A DNA stretch of 64,000 bases from Oxalobacter paraformigenes (GTDB lineage: Bacteria > Pseudomonadota > Gammaproteobacteria > Burkholderiales > Burkholderiaceae_D), in contig NZ_KI392031.1 in assembly GCF_000158475.2 (NCBI RefSeq), positions 1,080,444-1,144,443 on the forward strand, read 5' to 3'. Shown one piece after another: positions 18,992 through 31,158 of the stretch. Position numbers and translations under genes: made by a program. The notes below the pieces were generated by a model. It did no database searches. It had not been told where the DNA came from and saw only the letters and a program-made list of their open reading frames with translations. Position 1 is the first letter of the stretch, and each line of letters opens with the position of its first letter.

Positions 18992-21688
18992 ATGAAAAAA
19001 AGCAAACTAACTCCTAACGGCCGTCTTCCTTGACACCCTGATCGGGGAAGGGGAGGGATAGAAGCAGCCGAAATCCCCGCCAACGGCATTTCGCAATCCT
19101 CCGGAACCGAAAATTACATCGCTTCCTCTGACGCGACCATCACCGCAACGGGCGGTGATGAAGCCATCCTGATCAACAAGGGCGCCACAGCCACCATAAC
19201 GATTGATGAAGGAAAAGGCACCCTTACCATCGACAAATCGGGTTCATGGTCTCCGATTCAAATCAACAATAACCCTTATAACACCGCCCGGAACAATCTT
19301 ACCGTCAACGGAAATCTTATCGTCAACTCGAACAGCATGGCTTATGATTCCGGTGGCGACATTACCGGAATTGGCGACGCCAATCTGGTCGTGACGGGAG
19401 ACCTGACCGTCCGGAGCACGTATGGCGGAAAATACGCGCTCAGCGGAGCCAACCTGTTTTTCGAAGGCGGTTCAGTCCGCGTGGACGGAAACACGGATCT
19501 GAGTGCAAAAGCCATCAATTCGGGAACAGCCGGATATACCGGCTTTCTCGCCGGCATTTATGCCAATCAGGGCAATTCTTCCCGTCCATTCACGGAAATG
19601 ACGTTCGGCAAGGATGCGAGCAGCACCTTCCACCTCCACGACATTCATCTGACCTCGACACAACAGCAGGCCGAGGCATACGGCATCAGGACGCACACAG
19701 CAAGCACGACAGGCTTTGCACCGGCCCATCAGTCCCATATCATCATCAACAGCAAGGCCATCATTGAAAACATCAAGGCCGTTTCACCGGACAGTGATTT
19801 TGCTTACGCTGCCGGGGTGGAAGCCTCGGAATCCGCGCATGTCGAATTCAAATCGGACCTGACGGTCAGAAACATCGCGGCTGTCAATGGCAACGATGTG
19901 TCTGGCCTGACTTCGGGAACAAGCGGTTCCGATGCCGAAGCCTATTCTCTGATCGCGCTTCGTGGGGGACAAATCGATGTCAATGCCGCCCGAAATGCCG
20001 CTTATACCGTCCAGATCTAAGGCGACATGGTGTCTGTCGATAAAGATGGCTCCCTCGAATCCCGGATCAACGCCAGTTTCATGAATGAACAGTCTTATTT
20101 CAAGGGACTGACAAACGATCCTTATGGGGTAGGAACCGGAAAAATCGACCTGACTTTCGCCAATCAGGCGTACTGGATCGTTCCGGAGGATAATGCGCTC
20201 CGCGGTACGCTCACCCTCCGGAACGGACGGGTCTATGTCGGCGGCACGCCCGACATGTTTTCTTCGACAACCCACAATAAAAGCGCGGTACTGGACAATG
20301 CCAGAACATTGACCCTCGACAATCTGGCCGGCTCCGGCGGTATATTTTACCTGCGTGCCGACATTGCCAGCGACAATGCCGACCGGATTGTCGTCAAAAA
20401 CGGGGAGGGCAACCATTCCCTGATGGTCCGAAGCACAGGCGCCGAGCCGTCCGCGGCGAGAATGAACACCTATCTTGCGAGCCTTAAAAACGGGTCGGCC
20501 AACTTTACACTGGCAAACAGGGACGGAAAAGTCGACGCGGGCACATTCCAGTACATCTTAAAGAACGAAAACACCGGTTCCGGAAAAGGCTGGTATCTTG
20601 CACAGGATGACGGTTCGGATACCCCGCCGCCCATTGTTCCGGACGCTCCGTATACCCCGCCGCCATCCACTGTCCCGGAAGCCAGGCCACGTCTGACGCC
20701 TGCGGCTGAAACGGCACTCAGTCTTTCAAACAGCCATATCCGGATGAGATCGGTTCAGGCAAATAACATGCCTGTCCGTCTCCGTGACCTGCGCCAGCAT
20801 GCCCTGTCAAACAGAAGTGCCCAGGGAAGCGAAACATCGGGTTCAGCCACTGCGGCTTCACCCCGCTCCGGCATTGCCAGTCTGGCCTTGAATGGCTGGG
20901 CTGATTCTTTCGGTCAAACAGGCCGTTTCAAGAGTTTCGAGGGAAGCCGGTATGATCAGGACGTTTACGGACTCGCGCTGGGAGCCGACAAACAGTTCAG
21001 GGAAAAAAACGCTGTCTGGTTTCTGGGCGCCAGAGGGCAATATACAAAAGCCGACCAGAAACTGAACGACCACGTCGGACGGGGAGACGGCAATTCCAAA
21101 GGACTGGCGCTTTACGGAATCTGGATTCATGAGTCGGGATGGTACGCCAATGCCATACTTTCCGCCGATCATTACCGCCAGCATCTTGAAGCGTATCAGA
21201 CCGACGGAACGTCTGCACGCGGTCATTACGGTGTCTGGGGATACGGCGCGAATCTCGAAGTCGGAAAACACATTCCGCTCGCGAATCGCTTTTTTCTGGA
21301 ACCGCAAGTCATTCTCGACTATTACCGGGTCAATGGCGTTTCCTACACGCTTGACAACGATCTCGACATCGATGCCGACGCGGTCAATTATCTGTCCGGA
21401 AAAGCCGGCCTGAGAGTAGGGCAAAACTGGAAAACCGGCGAACGCCAGTATCTGGAATATTTCCTGAAAGGGGGAATCAGCCACGAATTCGATTCCAAAC
21501 AGCGTATGGTGACAAACAATACCTATGTATTCAGCGACGATTTCAAAGGGAACCGTCTGTTTTACGGTATGGAAGTTTCCGGCAGCCTGAACAAATACGT
21601 TCGCCTGTATGGACAGATCGAAAGAGAAAAAGGAGACGATTTCGATACGGACTGGACGTTCAATGCCGGATTGAGACTGTCGTTCTGA
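18992..21688 (+). pseudogene. Autotransporter gene disrupted in its signal-peptide region and by an in-frame stop
   Basis: One reading frame carries a whole autotransporter but with two breaks. ATG 18992 begins a basic MKKSKLTPNGRLP segment that stops at TGA 19031. The same frame is then open from 19034 and reads straight into a passenger (AEIPANGISQSSG, NNLTVNGNLIVNS) without a start or signal peptide. It stops at TAA 20018-20020 in VQI*GDMVSV and continues in frame to 21688. The second part has a Pro-rich linker (SDTPPPIVPDAP) and a full beta-barrel domain ending in GLRLSF with the C-terminal Phe needed for barrel insertion. A CAA-to-TAA change would explain the internal stop. Inactive unless suppressed. 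Confidence 0.8.
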
Positions 21689-25820
<4,132 letters not shown>

Positions 25821-25834
25821 ATGCTGACAGGAAA

Positions 25835-25866
25835 AGGCCGGTAAAATCGAAAGAAATTACCGGCCT
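25835..25866 (+). terminator. Intrinsic terminator between eno and ftsB
   Basis: AGGCCGGTAA and TTACCGGCCT form a perfect 10 bp stem with a 12-nt loop, followed by GATTTTT. It probably ends or attenuates the pyrG-kdsA-eno transcript before ftsB. Confidence 0.8.
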
Positions 25867-25899
25867 GATTTTTAACTTCCTGCCGATCTTGTCAGGATC

Positions 25900-26238
25900 A
25901 TGGAATCCACGATGCGTCCGATCACCATCACGCTGGCAGTTTTGCTGATCATCATCCAATATCCCCTCTGGCTGGGAAAAGGAGGGTGGATGCGCGTATG
26001 GGAACTGCACCGGCAGCTGGAAGCCGTGCAGGCGAAAAACGAAGAGCAGAAAGCGAAAAACGCCAAACTCGCCTCTGAAGTGCAGAACCTGAAAGAGGGT
26101 ACCGAAGCCATCGAGGAACGGGCACGCAGTGAACTTTCCATGATCAAAAAAGGGGAAATATTCATCCAGTTGGTAGATAATCCGAAAACCGATAAAAAAA
26201 CGACAGGCGAGGCGGAAAAACCGACCGAAAAAGAATAA
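25900..26238 (+). CDS. ftsB: Cell division protein FtsB
   Basis: Septal protein of the FtsQBL complex. The 112-residue product fits the family: a very short cytosolic end, one membrane helix at about residues 6-24 ([20 protein letters not shown]), then a coiled coil (residues about 32-70, rich in Glu/Lys with heptad Leu), and the conserved [17 protein letters not shown] segment. The tail is charged and longer than in E. coli. Start may be ATG 25900 or ATG 25912. The position after eno is the usual one. Confidence 0.92.
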   Translation: MESTMRPITITLAVLLIIIQYPLWLGKGGWMRVWELHRQLEAVQAKNEEQKAKNAKLASEVQNLKEGTEAIEERARSELSMIKKGEIFIQLVDNPKTDKKTTGEAEKPTEKE

Positions 26239-26332
26239 GAATGCGCCGTTTTCAGAGGGAATGTTTTATAATTACCGGATCAGATCAATGCGGGAAAAAG
26301 TTTGATATTTTTCATTTGAAACTGGAAAAGAT

Positions 26333-26361
26333 TTGACAGAACTGCCCGGATTGATTATAAT
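26333..26361 (+). promoter_or_regulatory. Consensus sigma-70 promoter of tRNA-Asn
   Basis: TTGACA (26333-26338), 17 nt spacer, TATAAT (26356-26361): a perfect match to both boxes at optimal spacing, ending 12 nt before the tRNA. Confidence 0.85.
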
Positions 26362-26373
26362 TTTTTTCTCAAT

Positions 26374-26449
26374 TCCTCGATAGCTCAGTCGGTAGAGCGA
26401 CGGACTGTTAATCCGCAGGTCCCTGGTTCGAGCCCAGGTCGAGGAGCCA
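26374..26449 (+). tRNA. tRNA-Asn (anticodon GTT)
   Basis: A 76-nt cloverleaf with encoded CCA. The acceptor stem is TCCTCGA/TCGAGGA and the D arm GCTC-AGTCGGTA-GAGC. The anticodon loop CTGTTAA gives GTT, and the T arm is CCTGG-TTCGAGC-CCAGG. The 3' half is repeated at 29798-29829, so this gene is the likely integration site of the following island. Confidence 0.96.
26409..26440 (+). repeat. attL-like direct repeat, left copy (tRNA-Asn 3' half)
   Basis: These 32 nt, from the anticodon loop end through the T arm, are identical to 29798-29829. Weaker similarity continues through the CCA end and terminator. Island integration into tRNA 3' ends leaves exactly such repeats. Confidence 0.7.
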
Positions 26450-26455
26450 GAATTC

Positions 26456-26484
26456 AAAGGGTTACGTGAATTGCGTAACCCTTT
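26456..26484 (+). terminator. Terminator of tRNA-Asn
   Basis: AAAGGGTTACG and CGTAACCCTTT form an 11 bp perfect stem, loop TGAATTG, followed by a T-rich tail. A decayed version of the same hairpin follows the second tRNA 3' end near 29850. Confidence 0.85.
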
Positions 26485-26560
26485 TACTTTTTTAGACAGC
26501 GTCTAAAATAATCCGATATTTCCGCTTTTAAAGACCCCTGCCTCAGGCGCTCCCTTTTTC

Positions 26561-26764
26561 TCAAGGTTCCAGCCTGACTCGGTGTCTTCGTACATGCCAG
26601 TGGCTTTTCACATTTACCTTCGTTGTGCGAATCGATTCGTGCCTGCAATGCACCTGAACCTGCTCTGCAAGATTGCCTGTCAATCTCCTATCAGTTGCAC
26701 GCTTTCCCTTGAGACCATAAAAGCCAAAAGAGAAAATGCCCGCTTTCCTGATATACCGGTACAC
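26561..26764 (-). pseudogene. Possible tyrosine-recombinase C-terminal remnant
   Basis: A 67-codon minus-strand frame contains LAEQVQVHCRHESIRTTKV at about residues 32-50. It resembles the LxxVQxxLGHxSIxTTxxY block of tyrosine recombinases (second catalytic His box). The catalytic Tyr is not present (Asn at the expected place), and the Arg/His boxes upstream are not recognisable. Its position just inside the tRNA-proximal end of the island is where an integrase gene would be expected. This is a weak resemblance and could be chance. Confidence 0.25.
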
Positions 26765-27004
26765 TCTTGGTTGAAAGCCTGGTATTCATGTAAGGCTTTC
26801 CATCTTGTGCCTGTAAAGCCTTAAAAAACATTATTGACATGCTTATCCATAAGCTGGAACTGGATTTCCAGAACAAACTTAAAAATAGTGGTCAAAATAT
26901 CCTGTTTAAGTGAGCGCATCTTCTTCGCGAGTCATTTCTCTGGATCCGGCTATTGATTTTTGATTATTTCCGAAAACAGTGATTTTGAAGCTATGCCCAC
27001 CTGA

Positions 27005-27413
27005 CTAATGTTTTATTTTAAGGCGAAGCATCAACGAAGCAACCATCCTCATACTTTGAACATTCAGCTTTCTCAATATGTTTTCCCGGTGTTTTCTGAC
27101 AGTTTTTGAACTTATACTCATAGAATAAGCGATACCCTGACTGTCAAAACCCTGCATGATTAAATCAAGAATCTGATTTTCCCTGTGTGTGAGAACAGGA
27201 TGAGAAAAAACTTCCCCGGGGTGAAAGCAGGAAAATTTAACCATTAACTCAATTGCATTTCTGGTCTTGTTTTTACTGCACAAGTTTCTTAAATGGCGGC
27301 TGACTGTGTATCTGCTGATATAGAGCTTTTCACCAATTTCTTTTATCTTCCAGCCCACATTGAAGACATTCCACGATTTGTTTTTCTCGCCTAGTAACAT
27401 GCCATTTCTTCAT
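27005..27413 (-). pseudogene. Tandem LuxR-type HTH regulator, frameshifted
   Basis: Two LuxR-type DNA-binding domains lie in tandem. The second (LTHRENQILDLIMQGFDSQG..., SSKTVRKHRENILRKL) is intact and in frame to 27005. The first begins in another frame at ATG 27413 (MKKWHVTRREKQIVECLQCG). It joins the main frame only if one A is dropped from an AAAA run (T run at 27341-27344 on the plus strand), giving LEDK-EIGEKLYISRYTVSRHL. Without the shift, a product from ATG 27400 would have a garbled first helix. It is divergent from the cytolysin gene and so is its likely regulator. It could be a pseudogene, a slippage switch or a sequence error. Confidence 0.7.
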
Positions 27414-27652
27414 TTTTCATTCCTGTTTTGGAATACAGATTTTTTTACTAGACCTAATTTATCCATACTTTCTAACAAGCCCGGCAAGTAATATTATCAT
27501 AAAGAAATACATAATTTGGCGTATTTAAACCCGTCCTGATCCGTGTAAACATTCAAAAGGCAAGCTCATTCTTGCATGCAAAAATCAAGCGAAAAAGTTT
27601 CTGAATGATTCATTGCGCCATCGTTTTAACTTTAACTATCGATCGGGGAAAT
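27414..27652. promoter_or_regulatory. Divergent promoter region of regulator and cytolysin
   Basis: A 239 bp AT-rich region between the regulator and the cytolysin. It contains a dyad AAATAC-N10-GTATTT at 27505-27526 that could be an operator. No consensus sigma-70 promoter is clear. Confidence 0.4.
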
Positions 27653-29122
27653 ATGAAGACAAGGAAAACGGGATATCTAATGGGGCTGGCTCTGGGCATA
27701 AGCGTTGCGTTAACAGGTCATGCGCAGAATAAGGAAATCGACAAATACATTCATGACTTACAGTACGACTCCCGAAAACTGCTCAGCGTTCGTGAAGACG
27801 GCAGCAAAGAGACCTTACCTGCCAGAGAATCCGGCCCTCACAACGTTATTATCTGTACAAACAAGAAGAAAGGACTCACCAAGAGTTTTGATGAGGTGAC
27901 CATTCTTAATCCCAGCGCAGGAGTGATTTATCCAGGCGCACTCGTTCATGCAGACCGCCATCTGGCAGAAGGCAAACCAACCGCAATAAGCCTGCCGCGA
28001 GCCACATCCACAATCAGTGTCGATTTGCCCGGATTGGCAGATGACTGCGCCCGGCAAATTCCGAACATGAATTATTCTTCTTACCAGAAGGCATTAAATG
28101 AGATTCTGGAATTATGGAATAAAAATCCATCATCTCAAGGCTACGTGAACGCAGCGCGCAGCTCACTAAATATTGAAAAGGCTGATTCAAATTCTCAACT
28201 CGCTCTGAGTTTGGGTTTCAGCGCAAAGTGGGTGGATAACAAAATTTCAGCCAATCTTGCAGTTGACCACAGTAATAAATCAGCCAGTACCGTTGCATTG
28301 TTCCGTCAGGTCTTTTATACCGTTACGACGGATTTGCCAACATTTCCTTCTACCGTGTTTGCACCGGAAGTCACGCTGACAGATATAAAAGATCAGGGGC
28401 TAAACGCCAGCTCACCTCCTGGCTATGTCAAAAGTGTGGATTATGGAAGACTGATTTTTGTACGAATGGATACCCACTCGGTCAAAAACAGGGCGGATCT
28501 CAAAGGTGCACTTAATTATGTGACAGGTTCTGATACCACTATTGATGCAAACCTGAAAGCACGATATCAATCGATCATCAACAACTCCACTTTCACTGTT
28601 CTGACAATTGGAGGAAACGCAGACGTAGCGTCAAGAATGTTCAAGCCCAATCAAATTGATCAATTGAATAAAGTGATCAAGGAAAATTCGGTATACAGCC
28701 GGCAAAACCCTGGATACCCGATTTCTTATACGGTGTCATTCCTGAAAGACAATGAGATCGCAACAGTCCAGTCCCAAACCGATTTTGTTGAAACCAATTG
28801 CGTTGAATATCCCAACGGATATATCAAGCTGAAACATTCGGGAGCATACGTCGCAAAATTCAAAGTGGACTGGCAAGAAAAGGACGCCAGCGGAAATCCG
28901 GTCAGTAAATCCTGGGAATCCGGAAACAAAACAGCAGGGTGGACCCAGACGCTTAATTTTCCTGGTGACGCAACCGGTATCAAAATCCAGGGCTGGGCAA
29001 AAACCGGACTGGCGTGGGATCCATGGGGTGAAATCATCAATAAAGTTGAAAACGGCCCAACGAATCAATGCTACAGGGCCAAAGGCACGACTTTAAAGCG
29101 CAGCTGGGATAACGATTGCTAA
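27653..29122 (+). CDS. Secreted cholesterol-dependent (thiol-activated) cytolysin
   Basis: Pore-forming toxin of the CDC family, whose members bind membrane cholesterol and form large beta-barrel pores. ATG 27653 gives 489 residues with signal peptide MKTRKTGYLMGLALGISVAL-TGHA (cleavage about residue 24). Family hallmarks appear in order: VIYPGALVHAD (91-101), ISVDLPGLAD (121-130), FRQVFYTVTTD (218-227), VDYGRLIFVRMDTHS (262-276), GYPISYTVSFLKDN (354-367), LKHSGAYVAKFKVDW (393-407). The domain-4 undecapeptide is at 449-459, AKTGLAWDPWG, where classical toxins have ECTGLAWEWWR. The Thr-Leu cholesterol pair is kept (GTTL, 478-481). The reactive Cys is absent. GGGGAA precedes the ATG. Codon use is AT-richer than its neighbours. 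A 98-codon gene follows 43 nt later. Confidence 0.92.
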   Translation: MKTRKTGYLMGLALGISVALTGHAQNKEIDKYIHDLQYDSRKLLSVREDGSKETLPARESGPHNVIICTNKKKGLTKSFDEVTILNPSAGVIYPGALVHADRHLAEGKPTAISLPRATSTISVDLPGLADDCARQIPNMNYSSYQKALNEILELWNKNPSSQGYVNAARSSLNIEKADSNSQLALSLGFSAKWVDNKISANLAVDHSNKSASTVALFRQVFYTVTTDLPTFPSTVFAPEVTLTDIKDQGLNASSPPGYVKSVDYGRLIFVRMDTHSVKNRADLKGALNYVTGSDTTIDANLKARYQSIINNSTFTVLTIGGNADVASRMFKPNQIDQLNKVIKENSVYSRQNPGYPISYTVSFLKDNEIATVQSQTDFVETNCVEYPNGYIKLKHSGAYVAKFKVDWQEKDASGNPVSKSWESGNKTAGWTQTLNFPGDATGIKIQGWAKTGLAWDPWGEIINKVENGPTNQCYRAKGTTLKRSWDNDC

Positions 29123-29165
29123 ACCCGCTCTTTGATGAAACTGACGATCTTAAAAGGAGAAAAGC

Positions 29166-29462
29166 ATGAAATTATTGAGAATTGTTTATATTATGGTTCT
29201 GATGGCATTTTGCTGTCATGTCCACGCAAAAAACGTGACGCAAACAGGAGCCTGTACTATATCGGACAAAGCAAACACGAATGCCGCTTGCTCGAAATTT
29301 GTGGGTTATTACGCTCAAGGTGCTGTGCGCGGTAGTCAAAGCGACCGGCATAAAACATGCTCTGCTGCAAAAGAAATAGCAAGAGAAAGATTATTTAGCA
29401 ATGTTAATAAAGAATGTCGCCAATATGTAGACTGCGGTCGCCCGTGTGTAGAATCTGAATAA
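29166..29462 (+). CDS. Small secreted six-cysteine protein downstream of the cytolysin
   Basis: The 98-residue product has a signal peptide (MKLLRIVYIMVLMAFCCHVHA). The mature part of about 77 residues carries six Cys (positions 30, 42, 65, 84, 90, 94), enough for three disulfides in the periplasm or outside. AAAGGAGA lies 7 nt before the ATG, a strong ribosome site. It follows the cytolysin gene on the same strand and shares the terminator at 29473, so it is probably co-expressed with the toxin. I do not recognise the family. An accessory, chaperone, co-toxin or self-protection role is possible but unproven. Confidence 0.8.
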   Translation: MKLLRIVYIMVLMAFCCHVHAKNVTQTGACTISDKANTNAACSKFVGYYAQGAVRGSQSDRHKTCSAAKEIARERLFSNVNKECRQYVDCGRPCVESE

Positions 29463-29472
29463 GCAATGTATA

Positions 29473-29503
29473 GAAGAGCAGCGCTATAGGCGCTGCTCTT
29501 CTT
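29473..29503 (+). terminator. Terminator of the cytolysin operon
   Basis: AGAAGAGCAGCGC and GCGCTGCTCTTCT form a 13 bp perfect stem with loop TATAG, 10 nt after the last stop. Confidence 0.75.
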
Positions 29504-30107
29504 CAAAATAGAATATGAATTCATTCAACAGATTTTTCACTCCCACGGCAATCGGCCTGATGAGCGGAAGGCCGTCCCCCCTGTCATCAGTCCGATAGCC
29601 AGAAAAGCACCTGGCGTGCTATCCCAAAGAACCGTGTTCCCTGGCTCAGAACAAAGTGACCCTACTCTTGAAGTCGGATGTTTTTTCCTTACGCTGCCCG
29701 TCTAATAAAAGAGAGAAAAAGAGCAAAATTCATTAGACAGTCGCTTTTAAAAGTCAGGTTTAATACAGGTTTACGAGACGAACGAGTACTGGACTCATAA
29801 TCCGCAGGTCCCTGGTTCGAGCCCAGGTCAAGGAGCCGGAATGATCAGGAGGTTGCATGAATTTGCGAGCCCCTTTTGTTTTTAAACTTCCTGCACCATT
29901 TTTCCGACTGTTTTCTCAGCAACAGTTAAGAATCACCGAAGCGGAAAAAGCAATAGGCGGCTTCCGGAAATCGCCCTGGAACAGTTCGTCCGGTTTCAGC
30001 TCAAAAAGCCGGAATTTGAAAGGGGCCACTCCAAAATGGAGCCTCGTTCTTTTTCAACCCATAGCAAAGCGATATCCGGCGTCCTGCCAGATTGTGCGGG
30101 ATTCAGA
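29504..30107. other. Island right flank and intergenic DNA
   Basis: Contains the tRNA-like repeat near 29790-29837 and no gene that I trust. A short minus-strand open stretch around 29530-29640 looks like decayed coding DNA, but I cannot assign it. Confidence 0.4.
29798..29829 (+). repeat. attR-like direct repeat, right copy of tRNA-Asn 3' half
   Basis: Identical over 32 nt to 26409-26440. Similarity extends rightward (CAAGGAGCCGGAAT versus CGAGGAGCCAGAAT) and into a decayed terminator. The 5' half of the tRNA is not preserved and the loop reads CTCATAA instead of CTGTTAA, so it is not a functional tRNA-Asn. It marks the right end of a roughly 3.4 kb island. Confidence 0.7.
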
Positions 30108-30130
30108 AACCGGAACAACCTGTTCCGGTT
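30108..30130 (-). terminator. Hairpin downstream of ssb
   Basis: AACCGGAACA-ACC-TGTTCCGGTT, a 10 bp perfect stem located 21 nt past the ssb stop on the minus strand. No U tract, so its role is uncertain. Confidence 0.4.
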
Positions 30131-30151
30131 CTTCCCGCCATCCAATCCTTC

Positions 30152-30619
30152 TCAGAAGGGAATGTCGTCATCCAGATCGTCCAGAACCGGCTGACGCCTG
30201 TCCTGTCCACGTGCCGTATCTTTCCGTTCCGTGCGGGAAGAAGGCCTGGCATTTCCCCAATCGTCCGGAACCTCGCCCGCACCCTGACGGCTGCCCAGCA
30301 TCTGCATGGTATCGGCAACGATTTCGGTCGCGTAACGGTCGATGCCTTCCTTGTCCGTGTATTTCCGCGTTCTGAGGCGCCCCTCGATATAGACCTGCGA
30401 TCCCTTTTTCAGATACTGGCCGGCAATCTCGGCGAGCCTGCCGAAAAACGAAACACGATGCCATTCCGTCGCTTCCTTCTGTTCCCCCGTCGCCTTGTCT
30501 TTCCAGCGGTCGGTCGTGGCAACCGCAATGCCCGTAACCTGTTCGCCACCGGGCAAATAACGGTTTTCCGGATCGCGGCCCAGATTGCCGACGAGAATGA
30601 CTTTATTGACTGATGCCAT
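30152..30619 (-). CDS. ssb: Single-stranded DNA-binding protein, phage-module copy
   Basis: The 155-residue OB-fold SSB opens with [18 protein letters not shown]. It has the [37 protein letters not shown] core, a short disordered linker, and the acidic partner-binding tip ending DDDIPF. It sits last in a minus-strand run after a Gp157-like protein and a Sak4-like ATPase, so this is probably a prophage-derived or accessory SSB rather than the only chromosomal one. The gap to the upstream gene is 35 nt. Confidence 0.93.
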   Translation of the reverse strand: MASVNKVILVGNLGRDPENRYLPGGEQVTGIAVATTDRWKDKATGEQKEATEWHRVSFFGRLAEIAGQYLKKGSQVYIEGRLRTRKYTDKEGIDRYATEIVADTMQMLGSRQGAGEVPDDWGNARPSSRTERKDTARGQDRRQPVLDDLDDDIPF

Positions 30620-30654
30620 TTTTCAGATTCCTTTCAATTATTCACAGAGCCAGC

Positions 30655-31158
30655 TTACCGGATGACCAGTTTCTTCCCGTCATCCAGTTTTGCGCCCGGT
30701 ATGGATTCGCCCCGCTTCAGCGCTTCGGATATCGCTTTTTTATCAATAACGGGAGAGGGCGGTTTTGAATCGGCAAGCCGATAAAAACCATCCGGGATCA
30801 ACTCCCTGTTTTCAATGATGACCGCAGGAACTTTTCCCATGATCTGGACAGTAAAATGACGGCCGGAAATCATGGGCCGGTTTACCCGGCGCATCGCGGC
30901 CATCATGTACCCGTCAAGCCGCCCGATCTGCCGTTCGGTACGTTCTATGGCTTCCTGCATTTCCCTGAGCGCTTCCTTGCGGGCCGCCAGTAGCGCTCCG
31001 AGGTCTTTTCGGGCATAAGCGCAGGCCAGGATCTTGTTATCGAAATCCAGCGCCTCACCTTCCAGCGTATCGGCAACGGTCTGGTCGTCGTTGCCGTTTT
31101 CAATGAGTTTTTGCCGAAGCGCTTCCAGCTCGGCAGCCAGCTGGTAAAGAGAAGTCAT
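30655..31158 (-). CDS. Siphovirus Gp157-like protein
   Basis: A 167-residue protein with a long helical first half (LYQLAAELEALRQKL, then KDLGALLAARKEALREMQEAIERTERQIGRLDGYM as separate coiled segments) and a C-terminal half with PMISGRHFTVQIM. This matches the layout of Gp157-family phage proteins (first described for Streptococcus phage Sfi21-type resistance), whose biochemical role is unclear. ATG 31158 overlaps the upstream stop (TTATGA), indicating coupling; the 34 residues upstream in the frame are not conserved. Part of a three-gene phage recombination module. Confidence 0.75.
   Translation of the reverse strand: MTSLYQLAAELEALRQKLIENGNDDQTVADTLEGEALDFDNKILACAYARKDLGALLAARKEALREMQEAIERTERQIGRLDGYMMAAMRRVNRPMISGRHFTVQIMGKVPAVIIENRELIPDGFYRLADSKPPSPVIDKKAISEALKRGESIPGAKLDDGKKLVIR

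Larger units (their letters stand above)
26450..27004. other. Island left flank without an intact gene
   Basis: After the terminator there is a small dyad TTTAGAC-AGC-GTCTAAA (26491-26507). The rest is AT-richer DNA without an ORF that I trust, except the possible integrase remnant listed separately. Confidence 0.5.

Noticed and set aside
26582..26824. 80-codon plus-strand frame next to tRNA-Asn
   Set aside because: No ribosome site or family signal; antisense to the possible integrase remnant.
29132..29335. 67-codon frame overlapping the small secreted protein gene
   Set aside because: Out of frame with the ORF at 29166, which has a strong ribosome site and a signal peptide.
29857..30375. 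Plus-strand open frame of about 172 codons
   Set aside because: Runs antisense over the SSB gene, has no ribosome site and gives a low-complexity Pro/Arg/Ser-rich product.
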